64,000 nt of DNA, taken from contig CAWFAP010000005.1 of NCBI GenBank assembly GCA_963813975.1, positions 463,432 to 527,431 on the forward strand, given 5' to 3'. Under the pieces are notes generated by a model. It was not told the DNA's origin and did not search any database. It was given only the letters and a program-made list of their open reading frames with translations. This DNA comes from RYN-230 sp963813975 (GTDB lineage Bacteria; Actinomycetota; Actinomycetes; Streptosporangiales; Streptosporangiaceae). A program made the translations under genes and the position numbers. Each line of letters opens with the position of its first letter. The first letter of the stretch is position 1. This document shows positions 16,396 through 25,376 of the stretch, piece by piece.

Positions 16396-19300
16396 TCACG
16401 GTTCCATGCCGGTTTCGGTCCAGCGTTCGAAGACCGCGATCTGCCCGGCGGGCCACGCACCGTCGCAAGGCATGGACCCGTCCTGGAGCCGCTGCAGGAT
16501 GCCCTGGGCGTGCGCGCGGACGTCGTCGGCGGACCACAGGTCGAAGGCGAAGCTCATCGACTGGCGGTCCCGGTCCCGGAACAGCGCCTTGATGTGCGTG
16601 TCGAAGCTGACCGGCTCGCCCGGCGCGGGGAGCGTGACCGGCTGGGCTGCGTCCCCGCCGGCGTCCTGCTTCACGGGGCCAGGAGGGCCGCCCGGCCCCC
16701 AATCCCAGACCGGCACCGAGTCCCAGATCGGCACCGAGGCGGGCGCGCCGGCGGGTGGCTGAGCCGCGACCCGGGAGACCCACTCCAGGCAGGAAGCGAA
16801 CGCGGACCGGAACCCGGGATCGGCCGGCAGCCCGGCCTCGTCGGCGGCCCGGCCGGCCAGGGAGACCCAGCGCGCCCGCTGGTCCTCGGTGAGGGACGGC
16901 CCGGCCGGTGACAGGAGGGAGCGGGGGAGTCCGGCGGCGGGCTCCGCCGCTGGGCTGGTCCGGGCGCGCCCGGCTCGGTTGGGGCCGGTCCGGGTGGGTC
17001 CGGCCTGGTGGTGCCCGGCTTGCTGTGGGCCGGGGAGCGGGGGGCCGCCGAGGGCCGCGGCCAGCCAGGCGGCCAGGGCCTGCGGCTGGTCAGCCGGCAT
17101 GTCCGCGAATACCGGGGCGAGCAGCGGGTCGGCGGGGATGTGCTTCTCATGCAGCAGCCGGGCGGTGCGGGTGAGCGGGCCGACCCCGCCTGCGTGCTCG
17201 AACAGCGTCGGGCTCGGGCGGGCCGGCGGGTCGGTGAATCCCACGTACCAGTGCATGCCCGAGCAGAACGGCTTGTTGCGGGACTGGCCGCACCGGCACA
17301 GCGCATAGTGCTCGGCCGAGGCCCCCTGGGCGTGGGCGGCTGGCTCCCCGTCGGGGCCGGCGAGCGGGATCCGGCCGGTTACCCGGTACGGGCCGTCCGC
17401 CGTGATCTCGATCGCCGGCGGCCGGTGACCTTCCCAGTCGACGTCGGCGCGGGCCTCGGTGCCGCCCAGCGCGTACGACAGGGCTCCGGACGGGCAATCG
17501 CGGGCGGCCCGGACGATCTCATCCATCCGGCCGCCGCTGGGGGCCACGAACGGATCGTTATCGGTGCGGAAAACCGCGGGCAGCCGGTCGGTGCAGTAGC
17601 CGGAGTGCTGGCAGATGCCGCGGTTGTCGAACACCGTCACCTGCTGGCCGGGGTAGGTGTCCCGCTGGTCCGGTACCCGCGCGGGGTCCTTCGCGTCGCT
17701 GAACCCGTTCGCGTGGCACGCCCCGTCGCAGGCGGGCTTGACCGTGGAGGCGCCGCAGCGGCACAGCGCGAGCTGCGGTGGCGCCGCCGTGGCGATCCCC
17801 AGGTGGTTCACCACCACCGGCACGTTCGTGGCTAGGTAGGGGCCGTTGCGCGCGGCCTGGATCGAGGCCCTCAGGCCGGACTGCGCCCGCCAGAGATCAT
17901 CCCGCCACGCGGTTTCCTGCTGGTGGGGTGCGACCCGCAGGAGCAGATCCTGCAGCGCCGCGACCGCCTCGGTGAGTTCGGGGGGGCAGGCGCGGCCGAG
18001 GTCGGCCCGCAGCCGGGTCGCCGCCAGCACGGCCTCCCGCAGCCTCCCCGCCGGGGCAGCCATCTCAGGATCTCCGGCCGCGGCGCGGCCTCCGGGCCCC
18101 GGGAGGCCGCGGACGGCGCTGAGCAGTTCCCCGGCCGCACGGGAGGCGCTGGCCGCGTCGGCCGTCTCGCCGGGCGATGCGCCGGCGGGTACGCCGTCCA
18201 GGATCCTGGTGCCCGCGGTGGCCAGGGCGTCGATGTCGGCCGCCAGCAGCCTCGGTCCGACGGCCGCGAGGGCGGCCTGCGGGCTGCCGCCGCTCAGGTG
18301 CCCGGCCAGCGAGGCGGCGATCTGGCGGATGGCGTCGAGCACCGGTTCCAGCTGGGCGGCGACGGCCGTGCCGCGGCCGGCGCACAGCTCGCTGCACAGC
18401 CAGGCCGCCGCGTCGAGCCGCTCGGCCAGCAGCGCCCACGCCGCGTGCTGGTGCGGCATCAGGTAGTCGGATTCGTAGAACAGCTCGAAGCTCGGGCCGG
18501 CCGTGCGCGCCGGATAGTCCGGGCCGGCCGGCAAGGTGGTGATCAGGCTGCCGAGCGGCCTGATGACCTGCACCATCAGCGCCACCGACGCGTCCGCGAG
18601 GACCTTGAGCTGGGCGTCGGTCTCGGTGGTGTGGGCGAAGAACCGCTCGAAGAGCTGGAGCAGGATCTCGTAACCGACGTTGAACAGGTCGGTCACCCGC
18701 GCGGTCAGCGGGTCGGTGATCAGGGGCACCGCGTCGGCCCGGTCGTGCGGGCGGACGTTCGCCGCCATCACCGGCCGGGCCGGCTCGAATCCGGGGTTGG
18801 CCCGCCCCATCCGCAGGTACTCGTCCAGGATCGCGACGAACTGGCCGAAGTGCGCGTCGCGCCAGTGCCCCCGCGGCCCCTCGCCCTGCTCCACGATTTC
18901 CTCGACCGCCGCGCAGGCGCTGTCCAGCCCGGTGACCGGCAGGAGGTTCGGCCAGCCGAAGGAGGCCGGGGTGGCCTGCGCGCGGGATGGCCCGGTGAAC
19001 AGCCAGTCTTCGCCGTACTTCTCGGTCAGGTGCCGGAAGCCGGCCTCGATCGACCGGTACAGGTGGCCCACGGTGGCGAAGTCCTGGGGCGTGGGGACGA
19101 TGTCGCGGGGGTTCACCGAGGGTGCGGCCGTCTGCATCGCGGCCAGGCCGTCGGCGTCGCTCAGGTCCATGCCCTCCGGGCGCTCCAGGAACATGAAGTG
19201 CCGCAGGGCCTGCTCACCGAACGGCAGCAGCGCCAGCTGGACCCCGGCGGGGTAGTGCCCGGCCGGGGCGGGCAGATTCGGCCGGGACAGGTGCGGGGCG

Positions 19301-19692
19301 GCGCCGATGGCCGTGAGCAGGTTGTGGACCAGGGCCAGATGCAGCATCTCCCCGGCGGCCACGTTCAGGATCTGCCGCTGCCAGCGCGTCACCGCGGCCA
19401 GCTCGTCCGCGGTCAGCCCCTCGTCCTCGGATTCCTTGAGCGAGAACGCGGCGAACAGGTACTGGCACATGATCCCGTGCTCCAGCTCGGCCGCCTCACA
19501 GAGCATGTAGATCAGCGCTTCACGGTGCTCGATCACGAACGGCGCCTCGGGCGCGGCGGTGCCGCCCCGGGTGGCCAGCAGGCGGGCCAGCCGTCCCTGG
19601 GCGGCCCGGGGATGGGCATCCCCCGGCGTCGTCGTGGCGGACGCCTGCTGGCCCGGTGCGGTGGCGGCTGGCTGATGTTCCCGGTCAGTCAT
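16396..19692 (-). CDS. Multidomain iron protein: ferritin-like, two CDGSH, ferredoxin-like and globin-like segments
   Basis: A 1098-residue fusion. Residues ~50-400 are a VioB-type ferritin-like domain (CEAAELEHGIMCQYLF, NVAAGEMLHLALVHNLL supply Glu/His iron ligands). A CDGSH [2Fe-2S] motif (CRCGASTVKPACDGACH) lies near 645, a divergent mono-cluster ferredoxin segment (GICQHSGYCTDRLPAVF to ARDCPSGAL) near 690-735, and a second CDGSH motif (CRCGQSRNKPFCSGMHW) near 800. A group II truncated-globin-like segment spans about 825-945. A C-terminal module (THIKALFRDRDRQSMSFAF to GSMPCDGAWP) fills 1030-1098. The globin core between LAAALGGPP and LTEDQRARW is replaced by a Pro/Arg/Gly-rich insertion. 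ATG at 19692 follows GGGGAG. The role is unknown; iron or redox handling is likely. It diverges from a LysR regulator. Confidence 0.88.
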   Translation of the reverse strand: MTDREHQPAATAPGQQASATTTPGDAHPRAAQGRLARLLATRGGTAAPEAPFVIEHREALIYMLCEAAELEHGIMCQYLFAAFSLKESEDEGLTADELAAVTRWQRQILNVAAGEMLHLALVHNLLTAIGAAPHLSRPNLPAPAGHYPAGVQLALLPFGEQALRHFMFLERPEGMDLSDADGLAAMQTAAPSVNPRDIVPTPQDFATVGHLYRSIEAGFRHLTEKYGEDWLFTGPSRAQATPASFGWPNLLPVTGLDSACAAVEEIVEQGEGPRGHWRDAHFGQFVAILDEYLRMGRANPGFEPARPVMAANVRPHDRADAVPLITDPLTARVTDLFNVGYEILLQLFERFFAHTTETDAQLKVLADASVALMVQVIRPLGSLITTLPAGPDYPARTAGPSFELFYESDYLMPHQHAAWALLAERLDAAAWLCSELCAGRGTAVAAQLEPVLDAIRQIAASLAGHLSGGSPQAALAAVGPRLLAADIDALATAGTRILDGVPAGASPGETADAASASRAAGELLSAVRGLPGPGGRAAAGDPEMAAPAGRLREAVLAATRLRADLGRACPPELTEAVAALQDLLLRVAPHQQETAWRDDLWRAQSGLRASIQAARNGPYLATNVPVVVNHLGIATAAPPQLALCRCGASTVKPACDGACHANGFSDAKDPARVPDQRDTYPGQQVTVFDNRGICQHSGYCTDRLPAVFRTDNDPFVAPSGGRMDEIVRAARDCPSGALSYALGGTEARADVDWEGHRPPAIEITADGPYRVTGRIPLAGPDGEPAAHAQGASAEHYALCRCGQSRNKPFCSGMHWYVGFTDPPARPSPTLFEHAGGVGPLTRTARLLHEKHIPADPLLAPVFADMPADQPQALAAWLAAALGGPPLPGPQQAGHHQAGPTRTGPNRAGRARTSPAAEPAAGLPRSLLSPAGPSLTEDQRARWVSLAGRAADEAGLPADPGFRSAFASCLEWVSRVAAQPPAGAPASVPIWDSVPVWDWGPGGPPGPVKQDAGGDAAQPVTLPAPGEPVSFDTHIKALFRDRDRQSMSFAFDLWSADDVRAHAQGILQRLQDGSMPCDGAWPAGQIAVFERWTETGMEP

Positions 19693-19896
19693 GAGCTCTC
19701 CCCGGTGTCGTCGTGGCGTGCGCCCCCGCCCGCCGAGCGTGTCACGGTCAGTTCGTGAACGTCGATCACTGCCCCCTGGTCGTCATGCCCGGATGCCGTC
19801 GCAGTTACCTGGTCCTCGTCTGGCTGGTGCGGACCGCGGAGCGTGGCCAGCCGCACGGCCGCCCGGTCCGGCCGGCAGCCGGTACGATCGGCCGCG

Positions 19897-20811
19897 ATGG
19901 ACATTGAGGTCCGGCATCTGCGCTACTTCGTCGCCGTCGCCGAGGAAGGCAGCTTCTCGGCCGCGGCCCGCCGGGTGCACATCACCCAGCAGGTCCTGAG
20001 CACCCAGGTCCAGCAGCTCGAAGCGATCTTGGGCGTCCAGCTCCTGGAGCGCAGCAGCCGCGGCGCGGCGGTCACGGCCGCCGGCGCCAGCTTCCTGGAC
20101 GGCGCGCGCTCCACCCTGGCCGAACTGGACCGGGCCGCGTCCGCCGCCCGTAACTGCGCCCAGGCGATCCGGGGAGTGCTGCCCGTGGGCCTGAGCGTCG
20201 CGGCGGGCGGCGACCTGGCCACGCAGATCCTGGCGGCGTTCCAGCGCGAGGAACCCGCGGTGGGGATCCGGCTGCACAGCTTCGACCTCACCCAGCCGGC
20301 CGGGGGCCTGCTGGACCGCAGCACCGATGTGGCGTTCGCCCGCCCGCCCATCCGCGCCGCCGGCATCACGCTCGCCACCCTGGCCGGGGAACCCCGCATC
20401 TTCGTGCTGCCCGCCGGTCACCCACTGGCGGCCCGGGATTGCCTCCGGCTCAGCGACACCGAAGCGCTGCCCTGGATCGAGGCTGCGGCCGCGACGGACG
20501 GCTGCCACCCGACGGCCTGGCGGGACGACTGGCTTCTCAGTCCCCGCCCGGGCGGGGCGCCCCCGGTCATCGGGGCCACGGCCCGGACCATCGACGAATG
20601 GCGGGAGTACGTGGTCGCCGGCCGGGGCATCAGCCTCTGCCCGGCGTCGGCGGAGACGTTCCACGCGCGGCCGGGCATCACGTTCGTGCCCGGCCGCGGC
20701 GTGCCCGCGACCTCGTTGTGCGTGGCCTGGCGCACCGGCGACACCAGCCCCGCCGTGCGCCGTTTCGTCGCGATCGCGAAGGAGACGGCCGGCGGGGCCG
20801 GCCCGGGCTGA
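19897..20811 (+). CDS. LysR-family transcriptional regulator
   Basis: A 304-residue LysR protein. The winged HTH is at residues 1-60 (MDIEVRHLRYFVAVAEEGSFSAAARRVHITQQVLSTQVQQLE), then a linker helix and an effector domain to the end (LLDRSTDVAFARPPI, YVVAGRGISLCPASAETF). ATG at 19897 begins exactly at the family's N-terminus. The gene diverges from the multidomain iron protein across 204 bp and is its natural candidate regulator. A short minus-strand ORF within the gap is not convincing. The effector is unknown. Confidence 0.9.
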   Translation: MDIEVRHLRYFVAVAEEGSFSAAARRVHITQQVLSTQVQQLEAILGVQLLERSSRGAAVTAAGASFLDGARSTLAELDRAASAARNCAQAIRGVLPVGLSVAAGGDLATQILAAFQREEPAVGIRLHSFDLTQPAGGLLDRSTDVAFARPPIRAAGITLATLAGEPRIFVLPAGHPLAARDCLRLSDTEALPWIEAAAATDGCHPTAWRDDWLLSPRPGGAPPVIGATARTIDEWREYVVAGRGISLCPASAETFHARPGITFVPGRGVPATSLCVAWRTGDTSPAVRRFVAIAKETAGGAGPG

Positions 20812-21115
20812 GCTCTGGTGGTCACTCACTGACTGAATCCTCGGCGAATGGTGACCCGCAACGCCAACAGTTAATGCGGATGAGCCGACAGCCAGGACCT
20901 GTAGCTCCGGTTGCCGCCCTGGTCAGGACGGTCGGCGGCGCTAATGATCGCGCCGCCGGCGCTCCGTTACGCGGTCGGCTGAAATGGGCCGCGGCAGCAG
21001 TCCCAGCACCACTCCAGCGGGCCGGATCGAAGAGGCAACCAGGTCATCGCAAGTGCTGTCCCGCAGCACGATCCGCTACCGGAGCACGCCACCGGGAGCG
21101 AGCGCTTCTGTGCCA
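20812..21115. other. Non-coding gap between convergent lysR and tetR genes
   Basis: This 304-bp gap holds no convincing gene, no tRNA and no strong terminator hairpin. Short open frames exist but have neither a ribosome site nor recognisable protein sequence. Confidence 0.5.
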
Positions 21116-21730
21116 TCAGGCGCTGGCGACCGCATCGGATGGTGAGTTCGCGGTGAGGTAATGCTGCAAGACCGGGGCGTACCAGTCGGTGAGCTGCTGG
21201 GCGGTCATGCTGGCCAGCGGTTCCACGCCCACGACGTAGCGGGCGAAGGCCAGGCCGATCAGCTGTGATCCCATCAGCGACGCGCGCAGCTGCGGATCGG
21301 GAAGGTTGAGCGCCGCGGCTATGCGGCCCAGGATCTCCTCGGTCACGAACTCACGCAGCATCCGTGCGGCGGCCTGGTTCTGGGTGGCCGAGCGCAGCAC
21401 CGCGATCGCTGGCCCGCCGTTGCCATCGGGGCCTGCCCATACGTCGAGCATCATCCGCACCAGCCGCTCGCCCAGCCCGTTGACGCCCAGGCGGGTGATG
21501 TCCTCGATCGCCTGGGCAGGCACCATGGGCATCCCGGCTACCTCGACGAACAGCCGGTCCTTCCCGCCGAAGTAGTGATAGACGAGCGCCGGGTCCACCC
21601 CTGCGGATGCGGCGATAGAGCGGAGCGTCGCGCCCGCGTAACCACGTTCGGAAAACTGCGCCCCGGCCGCCGCCAGGATCGCATTGCGGTTGTCGGTAGG
21701 GGCGGCGCAGGCCCTTCTTCGGCATCTCAT
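21116..21730 (-). CDS. TetR-family regulator
   Basis: A 204-residue TetR protein. HTH residues 10-55 (TDNRNAILAAAGAQFSERGYAGATLRSIAASAGVDPALVYHYFGGKDRLF), then a TetR_C-type ligand domain ending MTAQQLTDWYAPVLQHYL. The in-frame ATG at 21766 lies inside repeated operator sequence, so the ATG at 21730 is more likely; a TATCCT hexamer a few bases upstream suggests a near-leaderless transcript. It diverges from a membrane protein gene and almost certainly controls both through the three palindromes at 21747-21800. Confidence 0.85.
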   Translation of the reverse strand: MRCRRRACAAPTDNRNAILAAAGAQFSERGYAGATLRSIAASAGVDPALVYHYFGGKDRLFVEVAGMPMVPAQAIEDITRLGVNGLGERLVRMMLDVWAGPDGNGGPAIAVLRSATQNQAAARMLREFVTEEILGRIAAALNLPDPQLRASLMGSQLIGLAFARYVVGVEPLASMTAQQLTDWYAPVLQHYLTANSPSDAVASA

Positions 21731-21746
21731 CAGGATAGCAAACTGC

Positions 21747-21800
21747 TCAACAGGCGTTGACATCAACAGGTGGTGAGATTAAGTTCTCAACACCTGTTGA
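21747..21800. promoter_or_regulatory. Three tandem copies of a 14-bp TetR operator
   Basis: TCAACAGGCGTTGA (21747-21760), TCAACAGGTGGTGA (21763-21776) and TCAACACCTGTTGA (21787-21800) share the palindromic frame TCAAC-N4-GTTGA; the middle copy has one arm altered. Centres are 16 and 24 bp apart. They occupy the promoter region between the divergent tetR and membrane-protein genes, so occupancy would block both. Confidence 0.75.
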
Positions 21801-21825
21801 ATTATCCGAGGCGAGGAGCGAGGCG

Positions 21826-22839
21826 ATGTCGGCCCAGCATCCGGTCAGGCCAGCCCGGCTCCGGGTGGTCCCGGCGATTGCAGGCGGCGCGATCGTCGCC
21901 GTCCAGGTGCTGTTCGTGCTCTGCCTGGGCTACCCGCCCCTGCACGCTAACCCGCACAACGTGCCCATCGGGCTGGCCGGCCCGCCCGCCGCGACCGCCC
22001 AGTTCAGCGAGCGGCTGGCCGCCCAGCCGGGCGCGTTCCAGGTGCACCGCTACCCCGGCGCGATCGCCGCGAAGGCGGCGATCCGCGACCGGGAGGTGTA
22101 CGGCGCGATCCTGGTGACGCCGGCCGGATCCAGCCTGCTCATCGCCAGCGCGGCCGACCCGAAGATCGCCGGCCTGCTGACGGGCGTGGCGAACAAGATC
22201 GGCCACGGACGCGCGGTGCCCGTCACCGACCTCGTGCCGTCACCCCGCGGGGACCCGCTGGGCTCCGGCGCGCTGACCACATTGCTCCCGCTGATCCTGC
22301 TGTCCATTGTTCTCGGCGCTGTGCTCGCGTTCTTCGAGCCCGCCGCATGGGCACTGTCCGGCTGGTGCGCCGCTGCCGCCATCGCCGCGGGCGTCGCCGT
22401 TTCCGGGCTGGCCGCCGGCCTGGGCACCTTCACCGGCGCCTACCTCGCCAACGCCGGCGTGCTCGCCCTGCTCGTCTTCGGCATCGCCGCAACCAGCGCC
22501 GGGCTCACCCGCCACACGCCGCTGCGCCCGATCGAGGGCCTGTTCGCCCTGACCATGTTGCTCATCGGCATCCCATCAGCGGGCGCGCTGGTGCCCCCCG
22601 AGCTGCTGCCCCAACCCTGGCGGGCCATAGGACCAGCCCTCCCCCCGGCATCGGCCCTGGACGCCCTGCGCGGAGTGACCTTCTTCCATGGCGCCGCGAT
22701 CGGCACCTCCATGGCCGTCCTGGCCGGCTGGGCCGCCTTCGGCGCGCTCCTTCTCCTCCTGCCTGCCCGGCCACAGCGCACTCCAGCCAAGCCAGGGCTC
22801 CCGGCGACCGAAGAAACCAGCTCCGCGACCCCGTCGTGA
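21826..22839 (+). CDS. ABC-2/YhgE-like membrane protein
   Basis: A 337-residue membrane protein. One N-terminal membrane helix (VVPAIAGGAIVAVQVLFVLCLGY) precedes a ~120-residue extracytoplasmic domain (VPIGLAGPPAATAQFSERL, EVYGAILVTPAGSSLLIASAA). Five or so further helices follow (LTTLLPLILLSIVLGAVLAFF onward). This resembles ABC-2 permease/YhgE-Pip proteins, in which the soluble part carries the AIRDREVYGAIL pattern. No ATPase gene is adjacent, so a stand-alone role or a remote partner is implied. Start at 21826 follows GAGG-rich leader sequence. It is controlled by the divergent TetR through the operators just upstream. Confidence 0.75.
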   Translation: MSAQHPVRPARLRVVPAIAGGAIVAVQVLFVLCLGYPPLHANPHNVPIGLAGPPAATAQFSERLAAQPGAFQVHRYPGAIAAKAAIRDREVYGAILVTPAGSSLLIASAADPKIAGLLTGVANKIGHGRAVPVTDLVPSPRGDPLGSGALTTLLPLILLSIVLGAVLAFFEPAAWALSGWCAAAAIAAGVAVSGLAAGLGTFTGAYLANAGVLALLVFGIAATSAGLTRHTPLRPIEGLFALTMLLIGIPSAGALVPPELLPQPWRAIGPALPPASALDALRGVTFFHGAAIGTSMAVLAGWAAFGALLLLLPARPQRTPAKPGLPATEETSSATPS

Positions 22840-22968
22840 GATCCAAAGCCCTCACGGAGAAAACAAGAGACAAACACGCAGACGATATCCGTGCCCTCTC
22901 GCGCTAGCGGCGCCGGGCCGGGGCGTCTAGGGTTCCACTGACAGTAGCTATCGGTTCACGGAACGGTC

Positions 22969-23931
22969 ATGCCCCCACTGAACTCGCGGGTCTGGCGGCG
23001 ATACGGTCAGTTACGTATCTACGTCTCCGACGGTGACCAGCCGGTCGGCTGGTTCGATCCAGGTACCGGCCGGTCCGAGATCAGCCAGGCCAGCCGGCGT
23101 GACGAATTCTGGGTCACGGTCCGCGCGGAGTGCCAGCGGCTGTCACTGGATGGCCGGTTCACCGAGCTGGCGCTTCCCCCGCAGGCCAGCGCGGCCACGC
23201 AGCCGCCGCCGCCGCCCCCGGACGGGGCCGCCGGCCAGCCCGGTGCCGCGCCGCCGGCCTGCGGGCGGTGGCCTTCCGGGCCGCCCCGGATGGCCGGTGA
23301 CCCGGAAGAAGACGATCTGGCCCGCAACGCGCCCGGCGCATCGGCCAGCGCCCGGGCCCGGGAACTGCGCAGCGAGCACCCGCTGCTGACCACCGCGGCC
23401 GCAGTACTCGGGATCCGCACGTCAGCGCAGTCGTTCGCGGCCGGGGCCCGCGGCGAACGCATAGTCGGCCGCCAGCTCAGCAAATGGGCCCCCTGTGATG
23501 GCTGGTACGTCCTGCACGCCGTCCCGGTCGGACGGCGGGGCGCCGACATCGACCACGTGGTTATCGGGCCGTTCGGGGTGGTGACGCTGAACACCAAGGC
23601 CACCACCACGGCGGTCTGGGCCGGCGAATATGGCCTGACCGTCGGCGGGAAGCCGGTCAACTACCTGCAGAAGTCGCGGAGCGAGGCAGCCCGGGCGGGA
23701 CGCTTGCTGGGGCGGGCCACCGGCCTGACCGTGCCGGTCCAGCCAGCCATCGTGTTCGTCGGGGCGCGCCGGGTCAGCATCCGCCGGGGCGGCCCGGCGG
23801 ACGTTGCGGTTCTCCCGTCGCCCCGCGCGCTCCGCCGCTGGCTCCGCGAGCGGCCGCCCGCGCTGGAGCCCAGCCAGGTGAGCGCGATCTATGAGGCAGC
23901 CCGCCGGCCCGTGAGCTGGCGAACCCGCTAG
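22969..23931 (+). CDS. NERD-domain (nuclease-related) protein
   Basis: A 320-residue protein with an N-terminal ~60-residue module (YVSDGDQPVGWFDPGTGR), a Pro-rich linker and a NERD domain at about residues 155-265. The NERD core is visible: ARGERIVGRQL, then RGADIDHVVIGPFGVVTLNTK, where Asp and Lys match the PD-(D/E)XK-like active-site frame. NERD proteins are presumed DNA or RNA nucleases or binders. A Trp/Arg-rich tail ends the protein. It ends nine bases before the convergent DUF488 gene. Confidence 0.8.
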   Translation: MPPLNSRVWRRYGQLRIYVSDGDQPVGWFDPGTGRSEISQASRRDEFWVTVRAECQRLSLDGRFTELALPPQASAATQPPPPPPDGAAGQPGAAPPACGRWPSGPPRMAGDPEEDDLARNAPGASASARARELRSEHPLLTTAAAVLGIRTSAQSFAAGARGERIVGRQLSKWAPCDGWYVLHAVPVGRRGADIDHVVIGPFGVVTLNTKATTTAVWAGEYGLTVGGKPVNYLQKSRSEAARAGRLLGRATGLTVPVQPAIVFVGARRVSIRRGGPADVAVLPSPRALRRWLRERPPALEPSQVSAIYEAARRPVSWRTR

Positions 23932-23940
23932 CCGTGGCGG

Positions 23941-24459
23941 TTACGCCGACGGGCAGTCCGGGCGGTGGCCTTCGGTGGTGACGGCGCCGCACTCGGGGCA
24001 GACCAGGTTGGCCCAGCAGGCGGCGTCGCCGCCTTCGGCGGGCTCACGAGCCGGGCCGGGCCGGGCCGTGGCCGGGCCACCTTGGGCCGACTCGCCGGCG
24101 CCCTGGTCCCGGAGCAACTGGGCGAGGACCGCGGCCTGGCTGTGGTCGATATCCCGGGTCGCGGTGAGAAGCGTCACCGGGCCCTGGGCCGCCAGGCTGG
24201 CCAGGTGATCCAGGGCGGCGCGCGGCGCGTCGTGGGTGAGTTCCTCGGTGTAGCGGCGGCAGAATTCGCTGAACTTGGCCGGGTCGTGGCCGTACCAGGT
24301 CCGCAGCTCGCTGGACGGGGCGACGTCCTTCGCCCACTCGCCCAGCCGGGCCGCGTCCTTGGCGAGCCCGCGCGGCCAGAGCCGGTCGACCAGCACGCGC
24401 GCCCCGTCCTGGGGTTCAGGGTGGTCATACACCCGGCGGACCCGGATATCTGGCTGCAT
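23941..24459 (-). CDS. DUF488 family protein with C-terminal zinc-ribbon motif
   Basis: A 172-residue protein. Residues 1-115 are DUF488 (RVRRVYDHPEPQDGARVLVDRLWPRGL, SELRTWYGHDPAKFSEFCRRYTEEL, PVTLLTATRDIDHSQAAVLAQLL). An added tail ends with a CPECGAVTTEGHRPDCP element resembling half of a zinc ribbon, which is not usual in short DUF488 proteins. The family is widespread and uncharacterised. ATG at 24459 follows AGGGAGGG by 8 nt. Confidence 0.82.
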   Translation of the reverse strand: MQPDIRVRRVYDHPEPQDGARVLVDRLWPRGLAKDAARLGEWAKDVAPSSELRTWYGHDPAKFSEFCRRYTEELTHDAPRAALDHLASLAAQGPVTLLTATRDIDHSQAAVLAQLLRDQGAGESAQGGPATARPGPAREPAEGGDAACWANLVCPECGAVTTEGHRPDCPSA

Positions 24460-24538
24460 CGCCCGGCCCTCCCTCGGCACTTACCTGATGCCATCATGCG
24501 GCAGGCCGGGCTGAGCCGGATGGGCGGGTCACGCGGCG

Positions 24539-24590
24539 GGCGGTGCGCGCGGCTGACGCCGCCGGGCGACGCCGGCCGGGCGCCCGTTAT
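24539..24590 (+). repeat. 52-bp dispersed repeat, copy A
   Basis: This 52-bp segment ending GGGCGCCCGTTAT matches 31866-31917 at 46 of 52 positions with no gaps. Both copies lie outside genes. The unit contains GC-rich complementary blocks (CGCCGCC, GGGCGCCC) that could fold. Confidence 0.6.
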
Positions 24591-24702
24591 CTGAAGTAAA
24601 GGTCCCGGGTGTAGCGATCCGCCCGGTGGGCTGGGACGTTCGATCGCGTGTCCGCCCGGGAAGACTCATCGCGTCGGAGCTTCACGGAATCGGGGAAGAC
24701 GG

Positions 24703-25224
24703 ATGAATGCGTCCCTGCTGGCGGTCCTCAACGACGCCGAGCGGCAACTGGTCACCGAGACGGAGCAGGCCAGGCTGGCCGAGCTGGACGAGGATGCGGC
24801 GATCGAGCTCGAGACCCGGATCAGGCGCGCGCGCAACAAGTACGTCGGCCAGTACCGCCGGGGCGCCAGCACCGCCGTGCCCGAGCACGGCGGCCGCGGC
24901 AAGGCCCGGCCGGAGAACACGCGGGCCGCCCTGAAGGCCGAGGCGTTCGAGGAAACCCTGTCCCGCGTCAGCCGCCGGGTCGCGACCCTGGCCCGGCAGG
25001 CCGCGGCCGAGTTGCGCACGCAACGGATCGCGGCGGCCCGGGCGGCCACGCAAGGCCGCGGACCCGGCCCGAGGGCCGCCGCGCCTGCCCCGGGCCGGAC
25101 GGGCCCGGCCGTCACCGGCGAGCCCACCGGGGACCGGGCGCTGCGCTCACCGGCGAGCGAGAAGCGGCGCGGCGGCACCCTCGCCCTGGGCGCCCGGCGG
25201 CAGGCGAAGCGCGACAGCCGTTAG
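24703..25224 (+). CDS. Conserved-looking basic helical protein of unknown function
   Basis: A 173-residue protein. The first ~115 residues are charged and helical (LNDAERQLVTETEQARLAELDEDAAIELETRIRRARNKYVGQYRR, RVSRRVATLARQAAAELRTQRIAAARAA), predicted coiled-coil. The remaining tail is Gly/Pro/Arg-rich and strongly basic (EKRRGGTLALGARRQAKRDSR), suggesting nucleic-acid contact. Start at 24703 is preceded by GGGGAAGACGG. I recognise no named family. The mixed charged helix and basic tail pattern is common in small actinobacterial proteins near housekeeping genes. Confidence 0.65.
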   Translation: MNASLLAVLNDAERQLVTETEQARLAELDEDAAIELETRIRRARNKYVGQYRRGASTAVPEHGGRGKARPENTRAALKAEAFEETLSRVSRRVATLARQAAAELRTQRIAAARAATQGRGPGPRAAAPAPGRTGPAVTGEPTGDRALRSPASEKRRGGTLALGARRQAKRDSR

Positions 25225-25376
25225 GCACGACCCCGCCTGAGCCTCAGAGCCGCGCCCCGGCAGCAGCTGCCGGTCGCCGCCTGATTGCTTCTGCGACGGG
25301 CCAGCAGACGTGAAACGAGACCCTCGGGCCATGGCGATCGTGAATTGACTTGCGGCGGGCAATAGGCTCGTTGTCC

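Noticed and set aside
17923..19758. 611-residue plus-strand ORF
   Set aside because: Antisense of the iron fusion protein, low-complexity composition.
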